DNA of 64,000 nt from Saccharophagus degradans 2-40 (GTDB taxonomy: Bacteria; Pseudomonadota; Gammaproteobacteria; Pseudomonadales; Cellvibrionaceae), in assembly GCF_000013665.1 (NCBI RefSeq), contig NC_007912.1:744001-808000 (forward strand). Direction: 5' to 3'. The notes under the pieces were generated by a model, which ran no database searches, had not been told where the DNA came from, and saw only the letters and a program-made list of their open reading frames with translations. Positions 27,317 to 36,819 of the stretch are shown one piece after another. How positions within the stretch are numbered: position 1 is the first letter of the stretch; each line of letters starts with the position of its first letter. Made by a program: the position numbers and the translations under genes.

Positions 27317-28222
27317 TTATTCTTCGTGCACGGCGCGTAAGCTGTCCATTATTTGCAGAAATTGCTGCTCTTCGTAAACGCGCAATTCGCTAAACTGTAT
27401 TTGGGTAAGGACAGTTTGCGCTTCTTCTAGGTAACTATTTTTGTATGTTTCTAGTGCGCTTTCAAAAATTTTCATTGCTGCGGCCTTATCACCTTCACAT
27501 GCAAGCCTGTCTGCGCGCTCGGCAGCTATTGAGTATTCTTTTTTGTACTTTAATTTGGCGAAAAGTAGGGTGCGCGACTGCTCGGCCGTTAGCATATCTT
27601 CTGAGGCTAGGATGTTATCCATATGGCGAACCTGATACTGCTCAAAGCCGGAATCTTTTACTAAGTCGTAACGCTCAAATTCTTCCCGCCCCAGTAGGGT
27701 TTGAATTTTTCTATCGATATCGTCTAATAACATTTGTTGCCTAGCAACAGCCGCATCTGCATCTAAATCGTCGCTAAAGTAAGTTGTGGTGGTCGCGTTA
27801 AGTACGCGCTCGCGATCGATTAGTAGTTGCTTTAGTTTGTCTGCATCGGCCCCGCTAATTGATAGCTCTGGAAACAAAACATCGTATTTTTGATTCACTA
27901 CTTGTTTTAAGTTATTCGTTTGCATAGAGGCCAGGGCTTGCTCGGTTGAATTTGTTCCCGCTGTAAGATTGGTATTCGTGTTTTGGGTGGGGGACACGGG
28001 CGAATTTGGGTTGCGTTGCGCGTAGGCGAGCATTTTTTCAAGGTTAGCTATTTCGTTGTTACTGCTTATTTTGTGCTCACGCAACGCTTCTTCTGCCTGT
28101 GCTAAAGCGTGTTCGGTTTGTTTAATTCGCAATTCAAGTTGGCCTATATGGCTGCGATTAACAACAATAATAGCGATGGCTGCAAGCAAGCCAATTAAGA
28201 ATAGGTAAGTAAGAATTTTCAT
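27317..28222 (-). CDS. Membrane-anchored coiled-coil protein of unknown function
   Basis: A 301-residue product. One N-terminal transmembrane helix (about residues 4-22) is followed by a coiled coil (about 28-70), a Pro/Thr/Asn-rich linker (about 72-100) and an all-helical, highly charged C-terminal domain (about 105-301). That part includes LLGREEFERYDLVKDSGFEQ, faintly like helical Spy/LTXXQ-type proteins. Topology suggests a periplasmic body anchored in the inner membrane. It is transcribed just ahead of the propeller lipoprotein and may bind or localise it. I do not recognise the family. Confidence 0.7.
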   Translation of the reverse strand: MKILTYLFLIGLLAAIAIIVVNRSHIGQLELRIKQTEHALAQAEEALREHKISSNNEIANLEKMLAYAQRNPNSPVSPTQNTNTNLTAGTNSTEQALASMQTNNLKQVVNQKYDVLFPELSISGADADKLKQLLIDRERVLNATTTTYFSDDLDADAAVARQQMLLDDIDRKIQTLLGREEFERYDLVKDSGFEQYQVRHMDNILASEDMLTAEQSRTLLFAKLKYKKEYSIAAERADRLACEGDKAAAMKIFESALETYKNSYLEEAQTVLTQIQFSELRVYEEQQFLQIMDSLRAVHEE

Positions 28223-28317
28223 GCTTAATCTCTCGTTATAACTCTGCTTTAAAAACTGGGGTAAAGGGCATTTTGATAGATGTTTTTAATATATAAACTT
28301 GCAGAGCTTTGTTTTAG

Positions 28318-28446
28318 GGAACTCTGATTAACCCAATTGCTTTTTGCAAGAGCCAAAGCGTTCAGCTACAAGGCGTTCTTCGCAGCAAATGGTCTTAGTC
28401 CTTAGCAAGAAGAACAGCGAAGCGATTGGGGGTATTCAGGGGTTCC
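28318..28446. repeat. Inverted-repeat element, about 129 bp (MITE-like)
   Basis: The left end GGAACTCTGATTAACCCAAT and the reverse complement of the right end, GGAACCCCTGAATACCCCC, are imperfect terminal inverted repeats. Internal half-arms (GCGTTCTTC / GAAGAACAGCG) fold further. No coding capacity. Its ends differ from the element at 5154-5306, so it is a second family. Confidence 0.5.
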
Positions 28447-28656
28447 TTTATTTAATTATTAGTATTGGCTTGAGCCAATTATTGTAATTGTTAGGCTCTA
28501 ATATACCGAATACTTGAGCGGCTTCCAATAATTAGATTTGAAGATTTTAAGGTGTTTTGGGGAGGTATTAATACAGGACCATAGGGCTAGAAAAGCAACA
28601 CTTTTTGCCAGATAAAAGTGCAGTTTTTACGTGAATATAATTGTGCGTTTGTAGGG

Positions 28657-28688
28657 TACCTAATCGAGCCATACGGCTCGATTAGGTA
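28657..28688. other. Perfect 14-bp stem hairpin
   Basis: Arms 28657-28670 and 28675-28688 pair perfectly around a 4-nt loop. It sits about 50 bp past the end of the broken glycosidase-like gene and lacks a T-run, so it could be an incomplete terminator or a repeat. The remaining parts of 28223-28736 show nothing else. Confidence 0.5.
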
Positions 28689-28736
28689 AAGGTAGGGTTT
28701 AAAATAGAAATAACAGTTAGTTGGCTTACAGCGCGC

Positions 28737-29936
28737 TTATTGCTGAATTAAGGCAATGTTTTCTATCTGTACTTCGTGCCAACCTTTTAAGTCGTTTTTA
28801 GCGTAGGCAGAACTATCAAAGTAAAATTGCAGCCCCTGTATTGGCTCAGTTTTGCCTTGCCTTGCCATGCTTTGTTATTGCTAGCTTCTAAGGTAGAGGG
28901 CAAAAACATGGGGTAAGCTTGGCCAAAAATAGTTATGCCGCTGCGTAAGTCACTTAGCGGCAGCATCATATATTGCCATTTGGTGCCAATGGTGAGTGTG
29001 TGAGTGTAGGCTAGCCCGTGCTCATCTAGCACGCCTATATTCAGTTGTTCTGCTTGGTTTGTAGCGCGTATTTTAATTAGTAGTGTGTTGTAGCCTTTTG
29101 TATCGCGGTAATGCAACGCATTGTTTTTGGTAAGGGTTACTTTACTAAGCGCATTTATTTTGTTGGGTTCTAAATCGTATAGGCCCAAACTAAGTGCACT
29201 GCCTTTGCCAAACTGACCGTTGGTGTAGTTTTGTTGGGTGCGGCCATCTTTGGGGTAGATTAAATTATTTTCGTCTAGTTTTGCATCAAATAAATCTATG
29301 GGTACCCCTGTCGGTTGTAAATCCATTTTCCAGTAACCGTCTTCCGCTACAAAGTTCCAGTCTTTTGGGTGCCCTTCAACGCCGCCGGGGAATGTTGTGG
29401 TGCCCGCGGCCTGTGTAACGGCTATGGCGTATTCCAGTGGCCCAGGCTCTTGCCACATAGCATCGTTAGGCGGCTTGGTGCTGTAGTTGCCTTTGCCATC
29501 TGGTTGCATTGCTATGCTGTGGAAATCTCGCCAGCTTTTATAGCGAATAACCAACTCTACCTTTTCTACGCTACTACTGGTGCCAATTTTCGCGCTAAAT
29601 ATGTAGTTATCGTTATCGTTATCGTTAACGCTAATTGCTCTTTGTGGTTGGTGGTAGGAAGGAGTTAGCGTGCCTGTCCGTGATGAGGAGTTCGCCCATG
29701 CGTTCAAAATGATCGATATCCATTAATATTGCTTGTTTGTGATCGGCGCCTACTTGGGCAATAGAGCGGTAGGTAAATGCGAAAGGTACACTATAGTTCA
29801 CGCCAAATAGAGCAACTTCTTCGCCGTTTTCCCATGTAAGAACGCCATCGCTCACTTTTGCCTGTATGGCAAACGCTGGTGCGGTTAGGGCCAATAGAGT
29901 GGCGAGTTGTAGTCATTTATTTAATGTTGCGCGCAT
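28737..29936 (-). pseudogene. Broken secreted glycoside-hydrolase-like gene (catalytic core deleted)
   Basis: Three lesions are visible. The signal peptide frame starting at ATG 29934-29936 (MRATLNK) hits TGA at codon 8, then resumes as LQLATLLALTAPAFA. The N-terminal segment WENGEEVALFGVNYSVPFAF is typical of large GH5-like or related secreted glycosidases. It breaks off after DHFERMG near 29690 and switches frame directly into a C-terminal domain, so the catalytic barrel is missing. Near 28855 a further frameshift separates the last visible frame from the better tail TEPIQGLQFYFDSSAYAKND, which continues to a TAA at 28737-28739. What remains in one frame, about 300 residues, is a carbohydrate-binding-like beta domain. 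The original family is inferred from the N-terminus only. Confidence 0.75.
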
Positions 29937-30233
29937 AGTAAAGCCTGCTTATTAGTTAGTGACGTTTGGTAAGCATAGAGGTTAAAAACATCCACTGCTG
30001 TTAGCTGTAGGTTTTTATGGTCGCATGAAATTAGCGCTAGGTAAGCGTTTACCTTCCGGCTTATTAGCTCTTTTTGTCGAATTTAGCGCGGCAGTTAGTT
30101 GGGCCGCTTATAAGTGTGATGCTATTTTATTCGGTGGAGAGTGCGCACTTTTGCCTTCGAGTTTGGCTATTGGTAAGGCAGGGTGGTATTATTTGGTCAG
30201 TCCATCCATGCTGATCTTAACGAGGAGTAACGA
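29937..30233. other. Intergenic region upstream of the RpiB-like gene
   Basis: Only the GAGGAG ribosome site just before 30234 is clear. A 70-codon open frame here (30025-30237) has no ribosome site or recognisable product and was not accepted as a gene. Confidence 0.3.
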
Positions 30234-30872
30234 ATGAAAATTGCGTTAATGAACGAATTTAGCCAAGCAGGGAAGAACCCTGCTGTATTAAATGAACTGC
30301 AGGCTGTTGCGGCGGAGCAAGGCCACGAGGTATTCAACGTGGGTATGGATGGTGATAACGATCACCACCTTACGTACATTCACCTAGGGGTTATGGCCAG
30401 CTTGCTGCTAAATAGTAAGGCGGTCGACTTTGTTGTGTCGGGTTGCGGTACGGGTCAAGGCGCGCTTATGTCGTTAAATGCCTACCCTGGTGTGTTCTGC
30501 GGTTACTGCATAGACCCAGCCGACGCTTACTTGTTTGCTCAAATTAATAACGGTAATGCTCTGGCATTGCCATTTGCGAAGGGTTTTGGCTGGGGCGCTG
30601 AGCTGAATGTTCGCTATATATTCGAAAAAGCGTTTACCGGTGTGAAAGGTCAAGGTTACCCGCCAGAGCGCAAAGAATCGCAGGTGCGCAATGCTGGTAT
30701 TCTTTCGCAGGTTAAAGTGGCCACGGGTAAAGATTACTTGGAAGGCTTAAAAGCGCTCGATCAAGAGTTGGTTAAAACCGCTGTGACCGGCCCGCGTTTC
30801 CAAGCGTGCTTCTTTGAATACGCTCAAGATCAAGCGTTAGTTGATTATGTACGCTCAGTGCTAGACGCTTAA
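30234..30872 (+). CDS. RpiB/LacA/LacB-family sugar-phosphate isomerase
   Basis: A 212-residue cytoplasmic aldose-ketose isomerase. The family's catalytic cysteine lies in VVSGCGTGQGAL (about residues 70-75), where RpiB has GCGTG. Other conserved parts are the N-terminal MKIALMNE strand and the NGNALALPF segment. It is longer than E. coli RpiB (149) because of a C-terminal extension of about 60 residues with FGWGAELNVRYIFEKAF. This is usual for the subgroup found in polysaccharide degraders, whose substrate may be a uronate-derived sugar rather than ribose 5-phosphate. GAGGAG gives a strong start. No operon partner is evident. The exact substrate is not known. Confidence 0.85.
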   Translation: MKIALMNEFSQAGKNPAVLNELQAVAAEQGHEVFNVGMDGDNDHHLTYIHLGVMASLLLNSKAVDFVVSGCGTGQGALMSLNAYPGVFCGYCIDPADAYLFAQINNGNALALPFAKGFGWGAELNVRYIFEKAFTGVKGQGYPPERKESQVRNAGILSQVKVATGKDYLEGLKALDQELVKTAVTGPRFQACFFEYAQDQALVDYVRSVLDA

Positions 30873-31023
30873 ACCACAGCAATTTTGTCGCGCTCTGCTC
30901 TAGGGCGCGCATACTTTTACCTCTTTTCCTTTCCCGCCCATCGCTTACCTTTCAGAACAGTCAATAACTTGTGCGTTGGCGTGCTAAACTAGCGCGTTAC
31001 ATTAGCTAAAAAATCATACGCCC

Positions 31024-31770
31024 ATGAACGACGATCAATTGCTCCGCTATAGCCGCCATATAATGCTCCCGCAGGTTGATATTGCAGGCCAGGAACGTAT
31101 TTGCCACGGCAGGGTATTGGTGGTTGGGGTTGGTGGGCTGGGTTCCCCTGCGGCGCTGTATTTGGCCGCCAGTGGCGTGGGCACCTTGGTGCTGGTGGAT
31201 GACGATACTGTTGAGATAAGTAATCTGCAGCGTCAAATAGCACACACAGAACATCGTATAGGTGAAAATAAGGCTGAATCGGCCGCTAAAGCGATTGCCG
31301 ATTTAAACACCAGTACGCAAGTAGAGGTGTATACATCGCGCTTAAGTGAGCACGCCTTGGGTGAGCAAATTCAGCGCGCCGACGTGGTGTTAGATTGCAC
31401 CGATAACTTCACCACTCGCAAGCAAATCAATGCCTTGTGCGTACAAATGCAAATGCCGTTGGTGTCTGGCGCGGCTATCCGTTTAGAAGGGCAGATAACT
31501 GTATTTGATAAGCGCGACGCCGAAAGCCCCTGTTATCAATGCCTGTATCAACTTACCGATGACGAAAACCTCAGCTGCTCGCAAAGTGGTGTGCTATCCC
31601 CCTTGGTTGGGGTAGTTGGTGCCATGCAGGCGTTAGAGGCGTTGAAGGTGTTGGGTAAGTTCGGTACGCCGCTAGTAGGCCGCCTAGGTTTATACGATGC
31701 CGTATTTGGCGAATGGCGCTATATGAAATTAAAGCGCGATACTCAGTGTGAAGTGTGCGCAACTATTTAA
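31024..31770 (+). CDS. moeB: Molybdopterin-synthase adenylyltransferase (MoeB/ThiF family)
   Basis: A 248-residue E1-like enzyme that adenylates the C-terminal glycine of the sulphur carrier MoaD (or ThiS) for molybdopterin or thiazole synthesis. The nucleotide-binding loop GVGGLGSPAA (about 38-47) follows the typical N-terminus RYSRHIMLPQVDIAGQ. Asp62-64 (VDDDTVEISNLQRQ) and the adenylate-binding region DCTDNF are present. Two zinc-binding Cys pairs are visible: CYQC and the C-terminal CEVC. MoeB and ThiF are hard to separate by sequence. No moa or thi genes lie in the window, so the symbol is the conventional choice. Confidence 0.85.
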   Translation: MNDDQLLRYSRHIMLPQVDIAGQERICHGRVLVVGVGGLGSPAALYLAASGVGTLVLVDDDTVEISNLQRQIAHTEHRIGENKAESAAKAIADLNTSTQVEVYTSRLSEHALGEQIQRADVVLDCTDNFTTRKQINALCVQMQMPLVSGAAIRLEGQITVFDKRDAESPCYQCLYQLTDDENLSCSQSGVLSPLVGVVGAMQALEALKVLGKFGTPLVGRLGLYDAVFGEWRYMKLKRDTQCEVCATI

Positions 31771-31828
31771 GTGAACGAATTCAATGCGCAATAGCGCTTT
31801 TTCTAATTTATTTGTGTGAAGTAATTTT

Positions 31829-33019
31829 ATGGCTTTAGAGACGTTAATTCTTAACCCGCAGGCGGAGCGCCGCATTCGCAAGGGGCACCTTTGGGTTTAT
31901 TCCAACGAAGTAGATGGCAAGAAAAACCCGCTAACAGGCTATGAGCTTGGCCAGCAAGTGCAGGTTGTTAGCGCTAAGGGGCAGGTGTTGGGCGCGGCTA
32001 CATTGAACCCGCAGTCACTTATTTGCGGCCGTATTTACAGTCGTAATGGCGATCAAGAATTATCAAAAAGCTTTTTAGCCAAACGTATTGAGCAGGCGCT
32101 AACCTTGCGCGAAGCGTATTTCGATAAGCCTTATTATCGTTTGGTTTACGGTGATTCTGACTTTTTACCTGGTGTGATTGCAGATAGATACGGCGACTAC
32201 CTTGTGGTGCAAATAGCCACCGCAGGAATGGAGGCGGTTAAAGATGAGTTGCTACGTGCCTTCGATAAGGTGCTGGCCCCTAAGGGCATTGTGCTTGCTA
32301 ATGACCACAGTGCACGCAGCTTAGAGGGGTTACCCGAATATGTAGAAACCGTTGGCGAGGTGCCAGAATATTTGCGTGTAGAAGAAAACGGCACCCAGTT
32401 TGATATCCCTTCATCTGGCGGGCAAAAAACCGGCTGGTTTTACGATCACAGAGTGAATCGCGCCGAGCTGCAAAAATGGGTAAAGGGCAAAACTGTATTG
32501 GATGTGTTCTCTTATGCTGGCGGTTGGGGGGTTGAAGCCGCCAATGCTGGGGCCGAATCTGTTACCTGTGTAGATGCTTCAGAGCAGGCGTTAGATTTAG
32601 TTGAGCGCGCAGCGGAATTGAATGGCTGCGACGACAAGGTAATGGCAATACAAGGTAAAGCTATTCACGTTTTAAAGTTGCTTATAGAAGAGCAGCAAAA
32701 ATACGATGTGGTAGTATTAGACCCGCCTGCGTTTATTAAACGCAAGAAAGATCAAAAATCGGGTGAAGCGGCATACCGCCATATTAACGAATTAGCCATG
32801 CGCTTATTAAAACGCGGTGGTTTGTTGGTATCTGGCTCTTGCTCTATGCATTTGGCCAACAGTACGCTTACCGATATAGTGCGCGCAGCAGCAGTGCATT
32901 TAGATAGAGATGTGCAATTGGTATATAGTGGTGTGCAGGCGCCCGATCACCCTCAGCACCCAGCCATTCCAGAAACCCATTACTTAAAAGCGCAATTTTT
33001 CCGCGTTTTACATCGGTGA
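31829..33019 (+). CDS. rlmI: Class I SAM-dependent rRNA methyltransferase, RlmI-like
   Basis: A 396-residue cytoplasmic enzyme related to RlmI, which makes m5C1962 in 23S rRNA. An N-terminal PUA domain (about 1-75, RKGHLWVYSNEV) precedes a small linker domain and a Rossmann methyltransferase domain. Visible motifs are QKTGWFYDHR, the SAM-binding DVFSYAGGWGVEAA, the VLDPPAF motif IV, and SGSCSMH near residue 340, which carries the catalytic-type cysteine. The length matches RlmI (396 in E. coli). It lies 58 bp after moeB and may be read from the same promoter, though without functional linkage. Confidence 0.88.
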   Translation: MALETLILNPQAERRIRKGHLWVYSNEVDGKKNPLTGYELGQQVQVVSAKGQVLGAATLNPQSLICGRIYSRNGDQELSKSFLAKRIEQALTLREAYFDKPYYRLVYGDSDFLPGVIADRYGDYLVVQIATAGMEAVKDELLRAFDKVLAPKGIVLANDHSARSLEGLPEYVETVGEVPEYLRVEENGTQFDIPSSGGQKTGWFYDHRVNRAELQKWVKGKTVLDVFSYAGGWGVEAANAGAESVTCVDASEQALDLVERAAELNGCDDKVMAIQGKAIHVLKLLIEEQQKYDVVVLDPPAFIKRKKDQKSGEAAYRHINELAMRLLKRGGLLVSGSCSMHLANSTLTDIVRAAAVHLDRDVQLVYSGVQAPDHPQHPAIPETHYLKAQFFRVLHR

Positions 33020-33040
33020 TCAATCGCTAATTAAAAGTTG

Positions 33041-33066
33041 CTAATCGCTAGGGGGCTGGCGATTAG
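33041..33066. terminator. Hairpin between convergent genes
   Basis: An 8-bp stem (33041-33048 / 33059-33066) lies between the RlmI-like gene and the TraB/GumN gene. T-runs are weak on both sides. Confidence 0.45.
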
Positions 33067-33091
33067 CCGTTTATGTTTTAGCGTTAGAGCT

Positions 33092-33973
33092 TTATATTTG
33101 AGTTACTTTGTAGCCTTTCTTTTTAAGTAGTTCTATTAAACCATCTGGCCCCACTAAATGCAGTGCGCCTACCATAACGGCTTCTGTGGGTTTATCTGCT
33201 AGCATGGCTTCTATTTCTGGCATCCATTTATTGTTGCGGTTAACAATCATCTCTGCGTAGGTGTCTGGAAACTTCTCTCGCATTTCTTTTAGCGATATTT
33301 TATCTAGTTGTTTTGAGTTACCGCTACGCCAAGCTTTTTTCAGGTCGCCCACAGATTTTTCAAGCGTGTTTAGCTCTGTAATTGTGGACATTATCATTTC
33401 GTCTTCTTGGCCTTTGCCCAAGTTGGCTATAAAGCTTAATTGTTCATCAATGGTTTCTAAGTGGCCTATGGTTTTGCCGTCGCCTTGCGCTCTGCTAAAA
33501 AAGAATTGATCCACACCGTACTCGGGCATCATGCCCAGTTTTTGATATTCCGCCATGGTGAGCATAAGGGCTGCGCCCGCAGGCGAAAATGGCGCAAAGT
33601 TGGTGATGAGCATTTGTTTTTTTGCCATAAAGGCTTCTAATGCCATATAAGTTTCAGGCTTAATTAAGGTTTGTAGGGTGCTACCACTTGGCGCTGAAAT
33701 GGCTTTGAAAAATTTCATTTGAAATTCGGGAGATTGGGCGGCCTGTAGATCTGCTTCAAAATAAATAGTGCTGGCAGCGTTGTAGGCTTGTTGAAATTCG
33801 CCGGGTAATGGGTGGTCGGCGGCGTTTAGTAAATGGAATGTGCCTAGCAGATAAGTGCTGTTTTCGCCTTTGCTTACTTTGAATACCGATGTTTCTGCAA
33901 TAGCAGTAGGTACTGTTAATACGGCAGTTAAAAGTAAGGTTGCCGCAATTAAACGGTTGATAAATGATTGCAT
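33092..33973 (-). CDS. TraB/GumN family periplasmic protein (TIKI-like putative metallopeptidase)
   Basis: A 293-residue protein with a Sec signal peptide ending TAIAE. The family's two short signatures are present: GTFHLL after the signal and GALHLVGPDGLIELLKKKGY near the C-terminus. Together these would supply metal ligands in the TIKI/TraB fold. ATG 33973 is preferred because GGAG lies 9 bases upstream. An ATG at 33982 would directly abut the site. It stands alone, convergent with the RlmI-like gene. Its cellular role in bacteria is unknown. Confidence 0.85.
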   Translation of the reverse strand: MQSFINRLIAATLLLTAVLTVPTAIAETSVFKVSKGENSTYLLGTFHLLNAADHPLPGEFQQAYNAASTIYFEADLQAAQSPEFQMKFFKAISAPSGSTLQTLIKPETYMALEAFMAKKQMLITNFAPFSPAGAALMLTMAEYQKLGMMPEYGVDQFFFSRAQGDGKTIGHLETIDEQLSFIANLGKGQEDEMIMSTITELNTLEKSVGDLKKAWRSGNSKQLDKISLKEMREKFPDTYAEMIVNRNNKWMPEIEAMLADKPTEAVMVGALHLVGPDGLIELLKKKGYKVTQI

Positions 33974-34122
33974 GTACTTCATCTCCTTTGAGGGTTTAAC
34001 TCTATAGTAGCGCTTTTTGTTTAAGCCGGTGGCAAGCTAGATTAAGAGGTTGCTAGTAGCGATTGATAGTAACAGTTGATAGTAATAGTAAGGGGTTACA
34101 TTGTAATTTAAACGGCCAATAA

Positions 34123-34146
34123 AAAACCCAGCGTGTGCTGGGTTTT
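34123..34146. terminator. Rho-independent terminator of the TonB receptor gene
   Basis: AAAACCCAGC (34123-34132) and GCTGGGTTTT (34137-34146) pair around GTGT. It lies 31 bases past the receptor stop, and the A/T tails would work in both directions. Confidence 0.85.
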
Positions 34147-34177
34147 GCAAAAAAGCTATGTGCTGTTGCCTTTGCTA

Positions 34178-36632
34178 TTAAAACTTAATAGTCGCTTCTA
34201 GCGAAACAGTCTGCGGGCGACGTACAAAGCTGTAATAGGTGTTGGTGCCAAAGCTGGTGTCAGATAGTGGCGCGTTGGCGCTGTAACTTACAATCTTTTC
34301 ATCCAGCAGGTTTTTAGCCAGTAGTGCTACGCTCCAGTTGTCTGCTTCTACGCCGGCACGTGCTGTCACTACGTTATAGGCGTCGATTTCACCCCTTGGG
34401 TCTAGGTTTACATGCACTTGGTGGCTAGAAATATGCTGCCAGTCAATTGCGCCAACAAAGTTTAGCTTGCTGTTGATAGAGAAGAACGCATCGAGCGAGG
34501 TGTTGAACGTTAGCTCGGGTGTGTAAACGCCGCGCTTACCTGTGTAGTCGCAGGTATCTTTATCGCCGTCACCATCTAAATCGATACCGTCTTTTTCTTG
34601 GCTGGCAAAACAGTTGCCGTTTTTAAAGTCTTTGTATTCAAAGTCTAAGAACGATGCACCGTAGCTTAAGGTTAAGCCTTCTACTAGCAACCAGCGGCCG
34701 TCGACCTCTATACCTTGTACTAAGGTGTCTTTAACGTTACCTACGTTAAAGCCCACACCGCCATCAAACTGGCTGCTTTGCAGGTCGTCGTATTCGGTGC
34801 GGTATAGGGCGAGGTTGAGTTCACCCTGGCCGTCGGCGATGGTTGACTTTAGGCCCCACTCAAACGCTTTGGCAGACTCTTCTTCGAATTCGAAAAACAG
34901 GCTTGAGTTAGGCTCTTCAAGTGGAGTGGTTGAAGCGAAGGAGCCAACGCTGTTGGAGCGTGGGTCAAAGCCGCCCGCTTTGCTGCCCTGAGTGAAAGAC
35001 ACGTAGGTCATCATGTCTGCGTTAATGTCGTATTGCAGGTTAATTAACGGTGAGAAGGTGGTGTCTTTGCGTTTGCCATCTACATTGTGGCCAGTGTTGT
35101 ATAGCGGGACAAAATCGCCATCACCGTTTAAGCCATAGGTAAGTTGGTCTGTTTCCAGCAAGAATACACTGGAATAAATATAAGCGATTAATGGGTCCGC
35201 TTGAATTTCGTTGGTTTCCAAGTCGCGGACATTAATTTCTTTGTGTGCTTCTTTGGTTTCTGTAGAGATACGTCCACCAATAGTTAGGTGCCAGTTGTCG
35301 CTTAAATTAATTGTGGCGCGGCCAAATAGGGCGCTGGCGGTAGATGTTTGAGAGAAGTCGCGATCAATTGCTGTATTGCCTATTGTGTTTAATATTGGGC
35401 GTAAGTTAACTAGCAGGTTATCTGGCGCCATAGATAGGTAATCGCCAAAGGTTTGATCGTAGCTTTGATAAAAGGCACCGGCTAACCACTCCACTTTCTC
35501 ACCTAGTGGTGAGGCAATGCGAATTTCTTGGCTGAACTGGTCGTAGGTTTCTTCTAAGTCTAAATCTAGAATTTTAGCGGCAACAAAATCGCAATCGCAC
35601 TTTTCTGCGTAGTCGTAGCTTAACAAGCCAGTAACAGCCGTTATGGTGTAATCGTTCCAGTCGTAATCGGCAATAAGAGTAAAGTTGTTTACTTCGTTAT
35701 TACTAAACTCACCGGGGTTGGCATCGCGGCGGTAGTCGAGGTTTGCATCGAAGCCCTGTTGATTGGCGTTCTGTAGCGAATCGCTATAGGTTGGAGCTCC
35801 GGTTGTAAGCGGCACGTCCAGGGTCATTTCAATTGCGCGACCTTTCACATCGAAACTATCGTGCTGCGCTTTCATAAATAGATTTAAATTGTCAGTGGCA
35901 CTCCACTCTAAACTTACACGCACAGAGGCTTCATCGGAAGATGGCTGCTCTTCACCTGTGAAGTTGTTTGTCATATAGCCATCGTCTTCGTATGTGCGCA
36001 CGGCGATACGTCCGCGCACCTCATCGGTGATGGGGCCAGAAATAACGCCGTTTATTTCCTGTTGGTTGAATTCAAACCCGTGGGAAATACTCAAACGACC
36101 TTCTAGTTCTTCGGTTGGCCGCGCAGTGGTGAGGTTTAAAGCACCGGCAATACTGTTTTTACCGAATAGGGTGCTCTGTGGGCCACGCAATAGCTCGGCG
36201 CGTTGCATATCCATCATTGGGCTGCGGAATAATTGGGCTGCGGAATAATTGGGCACGGCCGTAATAAATGCCGTCTACATACATACCTACAGATTGCTCG
36301 AAACCTTGGCTGTTATCTGAGCCTACACCGCGTACGCGTACCTGGGTGCTAATACCCGTTTCGGTAAAGTGGATGTTCGGCAGCATGACTGTTAGGTCTT
36401 CGATGTTTTCTATGCCTGAATCGTTTAGCTTGTCGCCGCTTACCGCGGTAACAGACAAAGGTACATCTTGTATGGATTCAATGCGTTTTTGCGCGGTTAC
36501 CAATACTTCTTCAAGGCGTTTCGTGCCGCCTTCACTTGGGGCTTGGGCAAAACTGGTGGTTGCGTAAGTGCCCGCAGCTAGGGTTATTGCCATAGCTAAA
36601 GGTTTAAGGGGTAAGCGTTGGGTGTTGCTCAT
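34178..36632 (-). pseudogene. TonB-dependent receptor, frameshifted by a 16-bp tandem duplication
   Basis: An outer-membrane receptor of about 810 residues if repaired. The N-terminal part (from ATG 36632, with GGAG upstream) has a signal peptide ending TSFAQA, then the plug domain (EEVLVTAQKR, DVPLSVTAVSGDKL). The remainder (34178-36256 frame) has the plug end (RAELLRGPQSTLFGKNSIAGAL) and a 22-strand-type barrel ending VSLEATIKF. The two frames meet at 36216-36247, where a 16-bp unit occurs twice. Removing one copy restores continuous GRAQLFRSPMMDMQRAEL. The sequence resembles the Caulobacter/Sphingomonas-type receptors used for oligosaccharides or other nutrients. The ligand is unknown. A sequencing error or reversible slippage are both possible. 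Confidence 0.85.
36216..36247. repeat. 16-bp tandem duplication inside the TonB receptor gene
   Basis: ATTGGGCTGCGGAATA occurs at 36216-36231 and again at 36232-36247, and the next seven bases (ATTGGGC) start a third copy. As 16 is not a multiple of 3, the extra unit shifts the frame. Confidence 0.9.
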
Positions 36633-36819
36633 TCCGAAGTCTCCCAAATTATTTTTGTGTGGCAGCCATTACTATAGGCCAAGGTCTTGGTTCCTAGGTG
36701 GATAATAGCGCCGATTGTCATTAAATTAAAACAACTGTTTGAATATTGTGAGCGTAAAAGTGGATATTTGTGATACTCCCGAGCCTTTTACCGCTCGGGG
36801 GTTGAGCTTACTGCCGTGT

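Noticed and set aside
30025-30237. 70-codon open frame before the RpiB-like gene
   Set aside because: It ends across the RpiB start, has no ribosome site and resembles no known protein.
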